Source: Acestrorhynchus altus
Lineage: Eukaryota > Chordata > Actinopteri > Characiformes > Acestrorhynchidae
Assembly (NCBI GenBank): GCA_034509495.1
Contig: CM067512.1
Location: 3,155,699 to 3,219,698, forward strand
Length of the DNA stretch: 64,000 nucleotides
Direction of reading: 5' to 3'
The notes below the pieces were generated by a model. That model did no database searches. It was not told where the DNA came from and saw only the letters and a program-made list of their open reading frames with translations. Made by a program: the position numbers and the translations under genes. Shown here one piece after another: positions 38,101-48,920 of the stretch (its first letter is position 1; each line of letters opens with the position of its first letter).

Positions 38101-38882
38101 TACATAGATGTTAAAGCCACAAAACAACTCTTCATCGGATGCTTCTTTCATGCACAAACATTCACAGCCGGAATGTGAAACCCTATTAAAATTCAATCAA
38201 CCTATCCTGGTTTCTCAGTGACCCCTTGATGCAGTCGATATGTGAGATTAACCCTTGTGTTGTCTTAAGAAACAAAAATGACACAACACTACATTTAATT
38301 CAGAGAAAACCCCCTTGATGATCTTTTTTCAACATGAAATTTGATTACTTTTGCTGAAACGTCTCTACAAAAATAACTATTGTCTATATTTCCATGAAAG
38401 CTGAACCTCCAGGGTACAAAGATTGTCTTAGTTATAAAATCATTTCCCCAAAAATCACACACAGGTTCAGACACACCCTCTCCACCCATGGTAATTGCAA
38501 GTCTCTGCTGCAGCTGTGAAAACTGTTCAGGGGCCTTAATCAACCTGAGGGTTTAAAACTCAATTAAGCTATTTTATTTAAGGGGTTTAGTTACTCTTAG
38601 GACGCAGGGTGTATACAGAATATTTAGATATCACAAGGGTTAAGGTGCGCTGTGACGATGGGTAACAACACATGTACAAACCCCCTCGGACCCCCTCAGT
38701 GGTGTCTTTTAAACTAGTCCTGTTAGTCCTCTAACTGCTGCTGTAAGTCTATAGTAGTTTGGCGGAGTCTAATGTTGAGGCGTGTGACTTGTGGTCCACA
38801 GATGGGCTGCTTCACGTGTGATATGTGCACTGAAGACAAAACTGGATATTACCCCATCAACCCAAACAAGGCTGCAACCTAG
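29149..38882 (+). CDS. itga6l: Integrin alpha-6-like subunit, complete 25-exon gene
   Basis: Single-pass laminin-binding-type integrin alpha subunit. Exons: 29149-29330, 29603-29730, 29834-29922, 30026-30251, 31222-31332, 31543-31759, 32309-32514, 32613-32704, 32790-32917, 33003-33092, 33179-33243, 33331-33467, 34234-34386, 34507-34622, 34750-34900, 35761-35844, 35932-36011, 36099-36173, 36448-36550, 36627-36803, 36916-37020, 37125-37235, 37341-37439, 37854-37979, 38802-38882. They total 3,132 nt with consistent phases, giving 1,043 aa (ITGA3 and ITGA6 are about 1,050-1,130). The signal peptide precedes AFNLDNTN. The beta-propeller has FG-GAP repeats and three Ca-binding loops: DINADGWDD (about residue 313), DVNHDGYND (about 379) and DIDGNGYPD (438). 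There is no I domain. Calf-domain motifs AKPSQVYFGG and YEFRVINMGRPL resemble ITGA6. A furin-type RERR (874-877) marks the heavy/light cleavage. The membrane segment is about 994-1015. The 26-residue tail starts KMGCFTC, not GFFKR. An in-frame ATG at 29086 exists; I chose 29149 because a clean signal peptide follows. The donor of exon 7 is the weak GTTCGA. The itga6l name is by similarity; ITGA3 and ITGA7 are less likely. Confidence 0.93.
30970..31034. repeat. 8-bp tandem repeat (ACAGTGAT)n
   Basis: About eight perfect units in integrin intron 4. Confidence 0.95.
33540..33870. repeat. Diverged copies of the integrin-intron minisatellite
   Basis: Phrases such as TATAAACACCTTAATAAACA, CACTCCTGTACCCTAAAA and GAGATATTAATTCATTAACA recur at about 50-60 bp. 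They are older relatives of the block at 35150-35700. In intron 12 of the integrin gene. Confidence 0.6.
33998..34120. repeat. Dispersed repeat family B in integrin intron 12
   Basis: ACCATGTATCTCCAAAATGG, GAGCATTTCTATTGGTCTAT, AGAGCAGCTTCCGGGTTCAA. Further traces lie at 32033-32085, 24655-24735 and, inverted, 26195-26300. Confidence 0.5.
35270..35700. repeat. Minisatellite of 50-51 bp units in integrin intron 15
   Basis: AGATATTAGTCCATAAACAC recurs at 35341, 35392, 35443, 35493, 35543, 35594 and 35645, with ACCCCAATAAACACTCCTGT between. Older, looser units precede it from about 35150. Open frames across it on the minus strand are repeat artefacts. Confidence 0.85.
36215..36350 (+). mobile_element. 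MITE family A, 3' end, in an integrin intron
   Basis: GACAGTTACTCCAACAAAAG, then CTTGATTTCAGACGAAATAA, then GTGTCCCAATACTTTAGGCC. It lies between integrin exons 18 and 19 and does not affect splice sites. Confidence 0.6.
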
Positions 38883-40060
38883 ACATCTGTGGAGGAGAAC
38901 AGAGAGAGACGACTTAATCTACAATCTCAAATTAGACTCTCTACATGCTGGAGAAAACACTGGATGCTGATCTGGATAAATGAGACCCCAGAAGACTCTT
39001 AGACTCAGCATCAACAACATCAACTGAGCAAGAAACGTGATAACTTGTATTATAATGTGGATACTGCTACGTTTTTCCTTTCGATCTCTTTGCGATAATA
39101 GATTCCTTTTATCTGTAGCATAAAAAAAAAAATTCATACTGAATAGATATGGATGTGTTTGGTCTATAGGTGTGGAAAGATGTTGAAAGACGGCTTCAAT
39201 TGTGGGATTTTTGCCTATTAAATTTGGTTGATTAGGGCACCCAACCGTAAAGTTTAGTAACAAAAAAAAGGTCATTTACGATTAGTCTCAACATTTTTTT
39301 ATTTATTTAAAACACTGAGTGATGTCACTTAGGAGCTGTGCCCATGCCTGATGTGTCACCATTGTCATGTAAAGAGAGACCAATCACACTTTGGGCTGTT
39401 AGTGGTGTTTGTTAGATCTGATGTGTACTGATACACACTGTACTGGGCTGAGGGATGTGTGTATGAGATTAGCAGTGTTAAAAGTCTTTACTCTCCCAAT
39501 AGCCCCATTACCTTTACATTTCACAGTAGGTGTGTCCCGAGTTTGACTCGGATATGATTAAAAACGTATTTCCAACAATGCTGAGATGCGTCTTGAGAGC
39601 ACACTCGAGAATGCTTTTGAGTCCATGCCGTACGGACGGACTGTGAGGCTCGCTTTACCATTTAATGACTATTTCTAATGTGAGCTGAGAGGAAAACAAC
39701 ACACATAAGAACAAAGACAGCACATCTAAATATTACCAAACTGTATTAAGGTGTTCATACTGCCATTAGAGTTGAATACAGATCAACACGAGGTCCAAAC
39801 CTGGTGTGACCCTTTATGTACCATTACCCTCCTAGTTGGGACCCTTAAAAGTACAGACTTCAGCACCCAACTCTATTGTTGATGACACCTGATTTCAACA
39901 TAATTCAGAAATTGATATTTTGAAATGAACATTAGGAATCAAAATAATTCACATCTGCTTCAATTAAACCGATTAGCAGAATCTCCAGATGATACCCTTC
40001 TGTAGCTCCACTCTCCGGTTGTGAGGATGCTAAAACTCAGTATTGGACTCTTTTAGGGAT

Positions 40061-40308
40061 CTATGGACCTGATGGAGATGGGGTGCGGAGGAACATCTTT
40101 AGGGCAGGAGTGAAGATAAGGATGGTGCCCAGTATGGAGACAGTGAGGAAGGCCCAGAGGAAGATTCTGTCCAGCACCTGAGCCACAAACTTCCAGTCCT
40201 GGACCACCTAGAGCAAAAGCAGATCCTCTTAAGCTGTCGTTTTCATGACTTTACAAAACATCCCTTTCAATGAATGAATTCATTTGCTGAAATTGCTGAC
40301 ATAGATGT

Positions 40309-40350
<42 letters not shown>

Positions 40351-43300
40351 CAGCTGCACGGCTGTGTCTGATCCACTCTTACCAGTATAACATACACAAA
40401 CACAACACATTTTCATTCTGTAGATTATCAAATATTTCCATTTACTGTAAGCTAGAGATGCAGGTCCACTTCTGTGACCTGCTGGGCCCCTCACCTCTCG
40501 GATGAAATGCTCCTTGCGAATGTGCCGTGAGATGTAGCGGACAGAGCATGTGGCTTTCTCCAGCATATTGACCAGAGCCTGACCTTCACCCTCAGGACCT
40601 GGAGGAGCCTTCCGAATGCGGGGCTTCAGTTCAGGGCTGTGGGGCTCCAGCTCGGGGTAGTGGTAGCGGTCAGTGTGACCCCGCATGCACAGCAAGTGCG
40701 GCAGCCGCTGCAAGAAGAGTGAGCGTACCCATGGGGACATGGGATGGTAGGTGGCAGAGGAGCGGTGGTGCACGTTTATCACAAACACAGTGACAATGAT
40801 GGACAGGGTGACAAAGATCATGATGAAGAGCAGGTACTCGCCAATCAGTGGGATGACCTTGGAGGAGGATGGGATGATCTCCTCGATGACCAGTAGGAAC
40901 ACAGTGAGCGAGACGAGGACAGAGGTGGACAGCGAGACCTTCTCGCCCTCGTCTGATGGCAGGTAGAAGACCAGCACGGTGAGGAAGGACAGACCCAGGC
41001 AAGGGATGATGAGGAAGAGGGTGTAAAAAAGAGGAAGACGCTTCAGGATGAAGGAGTAAGTGACAAAGGGGTAGGAAAGTGTCCCGTCACGGCGATTGCC
41101 CTTCATGCCAGTGGCGCTCAGAATCTCCCATTCGCCATTGTCAAAGAAGTCACTGCGATCCACTTGGTAGTTAATCAGCACCATGTCCACCATGGTCCCG
41201 TCGTAGGTCCACGAGCCGAACTTCATGGAGCAGTTCTGCCGATCAAATGGGAAGAATGTGACGTCCATAGTGCAGGCAGATTTGTAACTGGCTGGAGGGG
41301 TCCAGGTGACAACACCATTATATTTTATAATGGCTTTGGTCATCAAAGAGCCTTCAAAACGTCCATCAGCACTAAAGAAGAGGAGATTGAAAACTCTTTG
41401 GGTAACTAAGACAATGATTGTGAAAATATTTCTTATTGTAATTTTGCTATAAAATGACACGATTAATTAAAGAATTTTTTAAGATATTGTGTTACACCCA
41501 GAAGGAAATGTTGGATTGCAATTCTATACAGAAGGAATCATAAATCTGCTGTAGATTTTTTTAATTTGCACCCAGACCATGACACCAGTCCTTTTGGACG
41601 TGTATCACGTGTCAACAAACCATAGTGATCTGTGTGCATGTCATCTTGCATCAGGCAGCCGTCTGCCAACTGTGCTGGCATCACTGCTCAGTGAATGTCC
41701 ATATTCAATGCTATTTTGCCCCTCCACACATTAGACAATTCACCAGTTCTCCCTCTCCATGGTTTGTTTGGGTTTCCCAGATCCTTCATGTTGCTGGTGC
41801 GTGCCTTCTTCCATTCCCAAAAGTCCCTCCCACTTCCCAGCACCCCACAATGTACAATGTGACCCCTCTTCATCTCTGTGACCTGCTCGAACTGCTTTGC
41901 TTATACCATGAGACAGAATGGAAAGCATGCACAACAGGACGACCTTACAGCCAAGTACAGCAGTAAGGCTCGTCCTTGCTTACATCACATGCAAGTCCAA
42001 GTGTGAAACTTGATTCATTCACGTGTCACGGTGTCAATCTTACCTACCAAGTTTTATTCCTGTCGGTTGACTCCTTCTGGGTGCAACTATTAACTATTTA
42101 ATTTTTACCAAGAGGCCAAATTTCAAACAAAATCCCCTCAATTTGGTGGAAAACCGCCTAATCTGGCAACATGAAATAAAGTGGTGGTTTGTTGCCCTCT
42201 GAGGTGAGGTTACATTGATGCCTGGAATTAATTCACGATTAAACTGAACCGGCTATGTTTTTGTTGTGTAAAAATAATGTCTGATGTCTATAAAAACTAC
42301 TGTTTGATAGACATGATTTGAGCAAGCCTTACAAATTGCACTGGTTATCAGAACATACTTCTCATACAGCACAATGTCTGGCAGCCAAATGCTCTCTGAT
42401 GGCACTCTGATGAAAGTTATCCCACCGTAGTCCTCTGGGTTCCACCGCAGTTTATAATCTATCCACTCCTGCAGACCCAGAACACTGTTAGTCTACATTA
42501 TTCACTGTAGGGTCAATACAAAAAAGATGAAAGCTTCCCTGACTGTGAGCACCTTCTAATTTCATAAGCTGAGCTCAGTAATTAACACAGTACTGTGTAA
42601 ACATCTCTCTATGATCATGAGAATGAAGATGTCCTCATCAGGGCAGTGAGAGTTTATCACCTCAGCAAGACACTAAAATTAGAACGAACACTAATGACGT
42701 TCCCACAGAAAGTGGTGGTTTTCCGTCGCTGTGTTCATTAAACATCTCCAAAGCTCTCCTCATGGGAGTCTAGTAGTATTTATAATACACCTGATTAGGT
42801 GAATCAGTGCTTAGTGATGGTAAATCAGGCGTGCTGGAGATGGAACTGAACGCATCCCAATGCTGGCCAATGCTGGCCAAACTAGCTCACAAGATCTCAG
42901 ATACGTTCTCCAAAATGTTCTAATGAGATCTGCAGTTTCTACACTAAAACTCTTATTTCTGAAATATTTTATATGAATATGTTCAGGTGCCTAAAATCTC
43001 TCCACAGTAACGTTTTCAAAAATGCTAAAACACTGACCTCCCAGAGCCACACATTTGTGGTCATGAGCTGATTCTTCTCATCCTATGATTAAAAAAGAAA
43101 CAATACAAAACATTTGAACAGCACTGATTACAGCATATTAAAAATATGTCCGACGTGTCCTTCAGAGCTGTAATATTACTTCTTTGCTCTAGAACCTGTA
43201 GATTTAAACATTTCCAAACCCATGAGAGAAGGATTGACATACTTTTTAATGTTCTCCTGAGGTTATACAGCAACACACAGTTTCATTAAGACACCGAGAA

Positions 43301-46115
43301 GCTTCGGGACAAAATTCACAGCAGTCTGTCTTCTGATAACATTAAGACGTCCAGGAGAAAAATTGATATGACTGTCTGATTCAATATTGAACTCACTAAT
43401 GATATTGCATCATATTGTTTTTTTTAAATTGACCAATGTTTTAGATGTTTTATAATATTATACTGTTACATGAAGGAGCCTCCTCTCCTCTGAGGCAGGT
43501 CTAAAGCAATAGAACCAGAAAAAAACCCATTGTTTCTCCTCATTCGTGTGAGATGATCACAGGAGAAAGACACACAGACATTGGTGTTTTTCACCTTCAT
43601 AGCCGTGGTAAGGAGGTGCCTTACAATAATCCATAATGCACTTTTATTGAAGTCCATTTTTCAGTCAGGTGATCTCCATGTTCCCACAAATCTGCTCTGT
43701 GAGGATGGACAAGCTGAACAGAAATCGGGAAAAACTTGGATTCAGCTCCGATTCAGCCTAATGAGACACTGTACGGTGTCTTTTAGTACATACTGTAGAT
43801 CACCGTTTACACCTGGAACTGCATTACTGTACTAAGTAAGTATTTATATTCATATTCAATAGATGATTCTATGTAAATTAATAATATTAACATGGATAAT
43901 GGATAATTGTATGCTTTAAAGAGATTTTAATATTTCTGCATAATTAAATGGCACATTGTAATGGATCAGGTCCCGAATGCCTCGTTATATAAACTGTTCT
44001 TAAAATTAAAGTGATTTAGAGACTGTTACTGTCACAAAAGGGGGGGAGTTCCCTAAAGGGCATTTATTTTAAGAAAGAGATTCTTCTGTTGCAAAAATTC
44101 AGTGGCATTTTATAATAATACACCCTTATGATCTAATAACACACACTGCAAGCCTTCTTACAGTGTTCTCTACACTGCTGCAAAGACAGAGTCCAGAACG
44201 TCTCGTTATATGAACTGTTACTAAAATGAAGTGATTTTACTTCAGCATTAATCAGCAGCTCAATGGGCTGCTGATCCACATCCAAAGAGTAAACCTCTGG
44301 TCGGCCTGGGCAGCTCTGTTGCAGCTGGATTACCCAGATTTGAGACTTGTTCCAACAATGATACATATGCATTTTAGAAGATACGTGTAGACTCATGGAC
44401 ATGGATTCATTTTGGACAGTAAATTAAATGGCTATGTTTGGGTTACAGTCCTGCCAAATGACTGTGACAGTGTTTCCCATCAGCACTACTGCACCAAGAA
44501 ATCAAAGTTGACAAGTTTCAATTCACCATGTCCCCCAAACTGCTCTGACTGACATTGTTCATCTCTCCAACACGGAAGTCTGGAGATATTTTGAGAAACG
44601 GGTAGAATTTTGCTTTAATCCTGGTCTGGAAAACTGGCACGACGAGTGTGGTATGATCTGGGTTTGTGTCTGTGTATAGAGTCTTCCCAACACTGTTAAT
44701 AATTCACTCCATCACATGAGCCTGAACAGCGAAAAGCTCTCAGAGAAGGAGCTGAGAGTGGAAAAGAGATTTTAAGAGGGAGGCGAAGTGGAAAAGCACT
44801 TTCCGCTCTGCAGTGCAGCCCCTGCTTTTCAGCACCACGGAGAGCAACTCGCCTCTTTCAGGCAGTCGGGCGTATTGTCTGAAAACAAAGCCAAAGCTAA
44901 TGGTAAAATCCACACGTATGGAAGACCGTGGAGGTGAATGTATGTGTAGATGTTTCTTACCACATCCACAAGCTGTGATATCTTCAGGCCGAAGCGCACT
45001 TTGACTGTGTTGTTGGAGTGCTGGGTGGGCCGCACCCATCGCTGATAGCCCTGGAAGAGGTCCCTCAGCAGGGCGTCCTCTCTCTCTGCCAAGGACACAA
45101 ACTCTCCAGTACCTGCAGACACACACGAATAATGGTGGACTATCCAAATGCTTCCAGACACGCCTTCTATTCTGTGAATTTAGCTTTAAGATGATAAAAA
45201 GCATTCCAACTACCAATGGGCACTCTGGGGCAGTGCTCTTGTAGCTACAAACCATCAAATCCTCACAGCAATGTTGAACATCTAGTTTAAAGCTCTCCCT
45301 GAAGACTAGAAGCTGGTACTGTAGCAAAGGGGACAAATGTTCAATAAAGGAACACTGGATGATAAGGAGGCCATTCATGAAAGGACTGTTGTTATTATTA
45401 TTATTTAAAGAAAAGATCAAGAACCTTTAGAAGGTTTAAAGAACCTTCACACAATGTCTTGGAGAACCCCAGCCATGCACATTTTAATTTAAATATAGAT
45501 TATCCTGCTTTTGTTGCATTAACTGTCTCCACTGTCCAGGGAAGACTTTCTACTAGCTTGTGGAGCATAGCTGTGAGGATTTGATTGCATTAGTGAGGTC
45601 TGGATGTTGGAAGACTACAACCCCACCTCATCCTCAACTCCCAAACTCATCCCAAAACTAGAGGATGGAGCTCCATTATTCCAGGGAACACAGTTCCACT
45701 GCTTCACAGTTCAATGCTGGGGGGGGCTTTAAAGCCCTCTGGCCCATTGTGACATTAGGCCTGGTGTCATGAGGTTCATGTTGATCTCCAGAGTCCTGTT
45801 CTGAGTATCACGATATAATGGTTCCTAATACGGTACATAACACACAGTATTGATTCTCAAAAACTAATGATTGATTTTTAATAATCACTTTAAAACCAGG
45901 TTCTGTTCAGCTAACTGTGGATCAGAGTAACCTACAGACATAGTACACAAATCATATAGAACATCGAGACCCTGTCTAACCATCACCAACTCATAAACAA
46001 TCAGTGATTGATCCCGCTCAGAAAAATGGCTAAAACACACACAGAGACACAATGCAGGCAGACAAAAAAGGGGCTGGGTTATGACATCACAACCACAGCT
46101 GCTCTTTTCTGAAAG

Positions 46116-46184
<69 letters not shown>

Positions 46185-47174
46185 CAAATAATGACAGACT
46201 TTATCTCTTACTTTGGACTACTGTCAAATTTTGCAATATCCTTTATAACCTAATTACTAAAAAAAAAAAATAATAATAAAAATAAAATAAAATAAAATAA
46301 TATATTTCATTTTGACTCAGATACACTGGATAATCTGTTCTAACAAGACATGTAATGTATATAGTGCTGTTTTGTTTTGTTTTTTGTCTGTTTGTTTGTT
46401 TGTTTTACTCACTGTTTTACGCCCTGTTAACAGCATTGTAACGTAATGTAACGTATCAAGATCCATATTTTCATTGCCAGATTCTTGCCAATACACAGCC
46501 TTATTATTGGCAGTACATCTCTACAGAGACTAGACAAGCTATATGTGCATTTGCACATCTGTGTCAGCAATGTGTGCAGCTTAAAGTAGCTGAATGCATT
46601 CATTAGTAGGGGTGTCCACAAGCATTTGGACACAGTGCAGCTCAGAACTCCTTAAAATGAAGGTGCCACAGATGGTCCTCTGGGTGATGCTGAAGAAGAA
46701 AGTGGTTCTTCTGTAGCTTCACTCAAACTGTAATGCGGGGGTTTTTCCAGACTGTCCAGCTGCTCCAGGTCACTGTTGTTCACAGTGCTCTGAATGGGCA
46801 GACGGTTAATGTCCACATAAGTGAAATTTAAAACCTCACAAAAGTGAGACCCCAGCAGCAGAGGACGACCTGAAAGCCAACACTCCTTCAGCTCAGCTGA
46901 ATTCCAGCCTCTGTCCAGGGGGGTGGATGGGTGGGGGGGTGCTGAGATCAAAGCAATAAAGACCCAGAGCAGCTCTAACACTGACCTCCCCAGCTGACCA
47001 GCCCCAAATAGACCCCAAATACAGCCTTTATATCAATCTGATATGCTCCTGCTATACCAGAAGACCCCTCTCACTAATAGAAGACCCCTCTAATGGTCAG
47101 GACTCACCTGTCGTGCTGGTGGCGCTGGAGAGCGCGCAGAGCGCACAGAGCGCACAGAGCTCCTCCAACCTCAT
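40061..47174 (-). CDS. chrnb3: Neuronal nicotinic acetylcholine receptor subunit beta-3, complete
   Basis: Subunit of pentameric acetylcholine-gated cation channels in the neuronal plasma membrane; beta-3 is normally an accessory subunit. Six minus-strand exons: 47108-47174, 44961-45112, 43038-43082, 42359-42468, 40495-41371, 40061-40207. They total 1,398 nt, 465 aa (human CHRNB3 is 458). The 45- and 110-nt exons 3 and 4 have the sizes typical of this gene family. The signal peptide is followed by the ligand-binding domain (SLAERED...QGYQRWVRP, LMTTNVWLWE). The Cys-loop is C158-C172 with 13 residues between. There is no vicinal Cys pair, so it is a non-alpha subunit. M1-M3 follow (LPLFYTLFLIIPC, EGEKVSLSTSVLVSL, IPLIGEYLLFIMIF). 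M4 is in the last exon after VVQDWKFVAQVLDRIFLW. PASYKSACTMDVTFF favours beta-3 over the related alpha-5. It converges on the integrin gene, with 1.18 kb between stops. GC-rich sequence surrounds and precedes exon 1. Confidence 0.93.
40310..40344. repeat. (CA)n microsatellite
   Basis: In the last intron of chrnb3. Confidence 0.95.
45530..45735 (-). mobile_element. MITE family A fragment, reverse orientation, in chrnb3 intron 1
   Basis: The plus strand shows the reverse complement of the shared module: GCTGTGAGGATTTGATTGCA, GATGTTGG, CCTCATCCTCAACTCCC and CCAGGGAACACAGTTCCACT. Confidence 0.6.
46118..46182. repeat. (AAT)n microsatellite
   Basis: About 21 units in chrnb3 intron 1. Confidence 0.96.
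46430..46640 (-). mobile_element. MITE family A, 5' half, reverse orientation, in chrnb3 intron 1
   Basis: The reverse complement carries the 5' terminus with GTGTCCAAATGCTTGTGGAC, then AATGCATTCAGCTACTTTAA and CACAGATGTGCAAATGCACA, as in the copy at 56510. With the fragment at 45530-45735 it may be one interrupted element. Confidence 0.6.
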
Positions 47175-47884
47175 CCCGGACAGCAGTACAGATGTGTAAA
47201 ACAGCTGGTCTCGCGCACCAAACTCCCTGCCAGTGTGCAAACCTCACATCTTCAATGCCTGGCTTTCAATAAGTGTGTTATTAATAAACACAGCGGACCT
47301 GAGTGAAGACTCCGCGGGTGCCCGCTGGACAGAGCGCGCGCGGCACAACTGGAGGAGGAGCGCACCACCCCTGCCCACGGGCCACGTGGCTGAGAAACGG
47401 CGGCCCTATAGGACAACAGGGCATGTTTATGCACAAACATCAGCATTAACATCAACAAACAAACAGGACCATCTTCATTTGAAGAAAGCACTAAAGCACT
47501 ACTTTTATTCATCAAAACAGTGTTTTTTTACATATTAATGTTTCAATATTTCCATGAAATTGACCATGTTTTAATCAAAAATAATAAATAATATTGAAAG
47601 AATTAGCTAAAAGTTGTCATCCAGTGTGTTTTTGAGCTGAAAATGCAACAATTTTAGTGAATTATTTCTAGTTAATCAATTTGACAATGATATTTATAAG
47701 AAGAAGCTCTTCCAAAAAGCCAGTGAGCTAAATAAAATAAAAATCAACCTGAATGAACTTCATTATTTTTGTTTCTTTATGTATATATCAGTATTATTCC
47801 ATCTGAGGACTTTTATTCTGAAATGTGAACACTGTGTGAGCAAAAAAGAGAGCAGCCCCTCCCTTCTCATTTTCTTCTATAACC

Positions 47885-48075
47885 CAATATCTGGGTCAGT
47901 GATGTCATTAGCCCCACCCCCTCTCCCTGATCAGTCAGAGTCTGTATGAAGGTTGAGCATCAGCCCCGCCCCCTCTCTCTGATCAGTCAGAGTCTGTATG
48001 CAGGTTGATCATGTTCACGTGGACAGAGCAGTAAACAAGCTCCTTTGGCATTTAAATTGGGATTTAATTCAGATG
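47885..48075 (-). repeat. Inverted relative of the 58.5-kb GC-rich repeat
   Basis: The plus strand reads CCCCTCTCTCTGATCAGTCA then GAGTCTGTATGCAGGTTGAT, twice. This is the reverse complement of the units at 58565-58725, and the shared flank (GGACAGAGCAGTAAAC) is kept. It lies between chrnb3 and chrnb2. Confidence 0.7.
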
Positions 48076-48079
48076 GAAA

Positions 48080-48851
48080 TGAAAATGGATCACTGGTCAG
48101 ATCATCACACAGCGATCAGTCTAGAAAACAGTGCGGATTACAGGTTCTAAGAGTTAAAAAAAAATACATTTCTGACCTTTTTTAAAGAAGGAAATGAAAA
48201 TGGGTCATTTTAACATTACTCCACTTTAACAAGGTCATACCTACCCTATTCCCATAACAAACTGGGAATCTGAAAGTTGGATGATCATGGTCAGTGATGG
48301 ACCCAGGAAGGGTTAAACACGTGGGTTGTCAACCGCCCATTGGGTTCTAGATAGGACCCATGTGAGATCGAGGTTGGTTGTAACGATATCGCTCATTTTG
48401 GGACAAACTGGTTCTTAGTAATAACATGTTCCAAACCTCTCAGAGTCCATGTCCACCTGGATCCCACCGAGCCCAGGTTTCACTCACACATGATCATGTT
48501 GGCTGGGTGGCCTCCAGCTTAGTTCTGGACCACCATAATACCAACATACCTTGACTTGACTCGGTTAGTCTACCAGTTTGACAATCTTGACCAGCATGAT
48601 TATACTGGTTGGCCAACGTAGATATATGTAGATGATATAGATCTTTCTCTCTATTACACAGAAGCATCACATTGATTCTAAAGTTGCTGTTTTGAGGTAA
48701 AATGTGACATAATGTTGCTTTTAATATTAAAAATGCGTTCACAGATTTTGCAGCACAGTCGTTTTAGCACAGCATGTCTGCAACACGTGTGCAACAACCA
48801 CATGTCTGTATGTTCCATAAGGACCTCAGTCTCAACATTGTCTCTGGACTG

Positions 48852-48920
<69 letters not shown>

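Noticed and set aside
38100..38190. GCFFHAQTF reading as an alternative integrin tail exon
   Set aside because: No splice acceptor in front and it lacks the KR of GFFKR; probably chance.
44740..45420. 226-residue minus-strand open frame
   Set aside because: It overlaps chrnb3 exon 2 in the wrong frame; the true exon is 44961-45112.
47233..47538. Plus-strand open frame upstream of chrnb3 exon 1
   Set aside because: Lies in the GC-rich promoter-side sequence where chance open frames are common; no protein feature.
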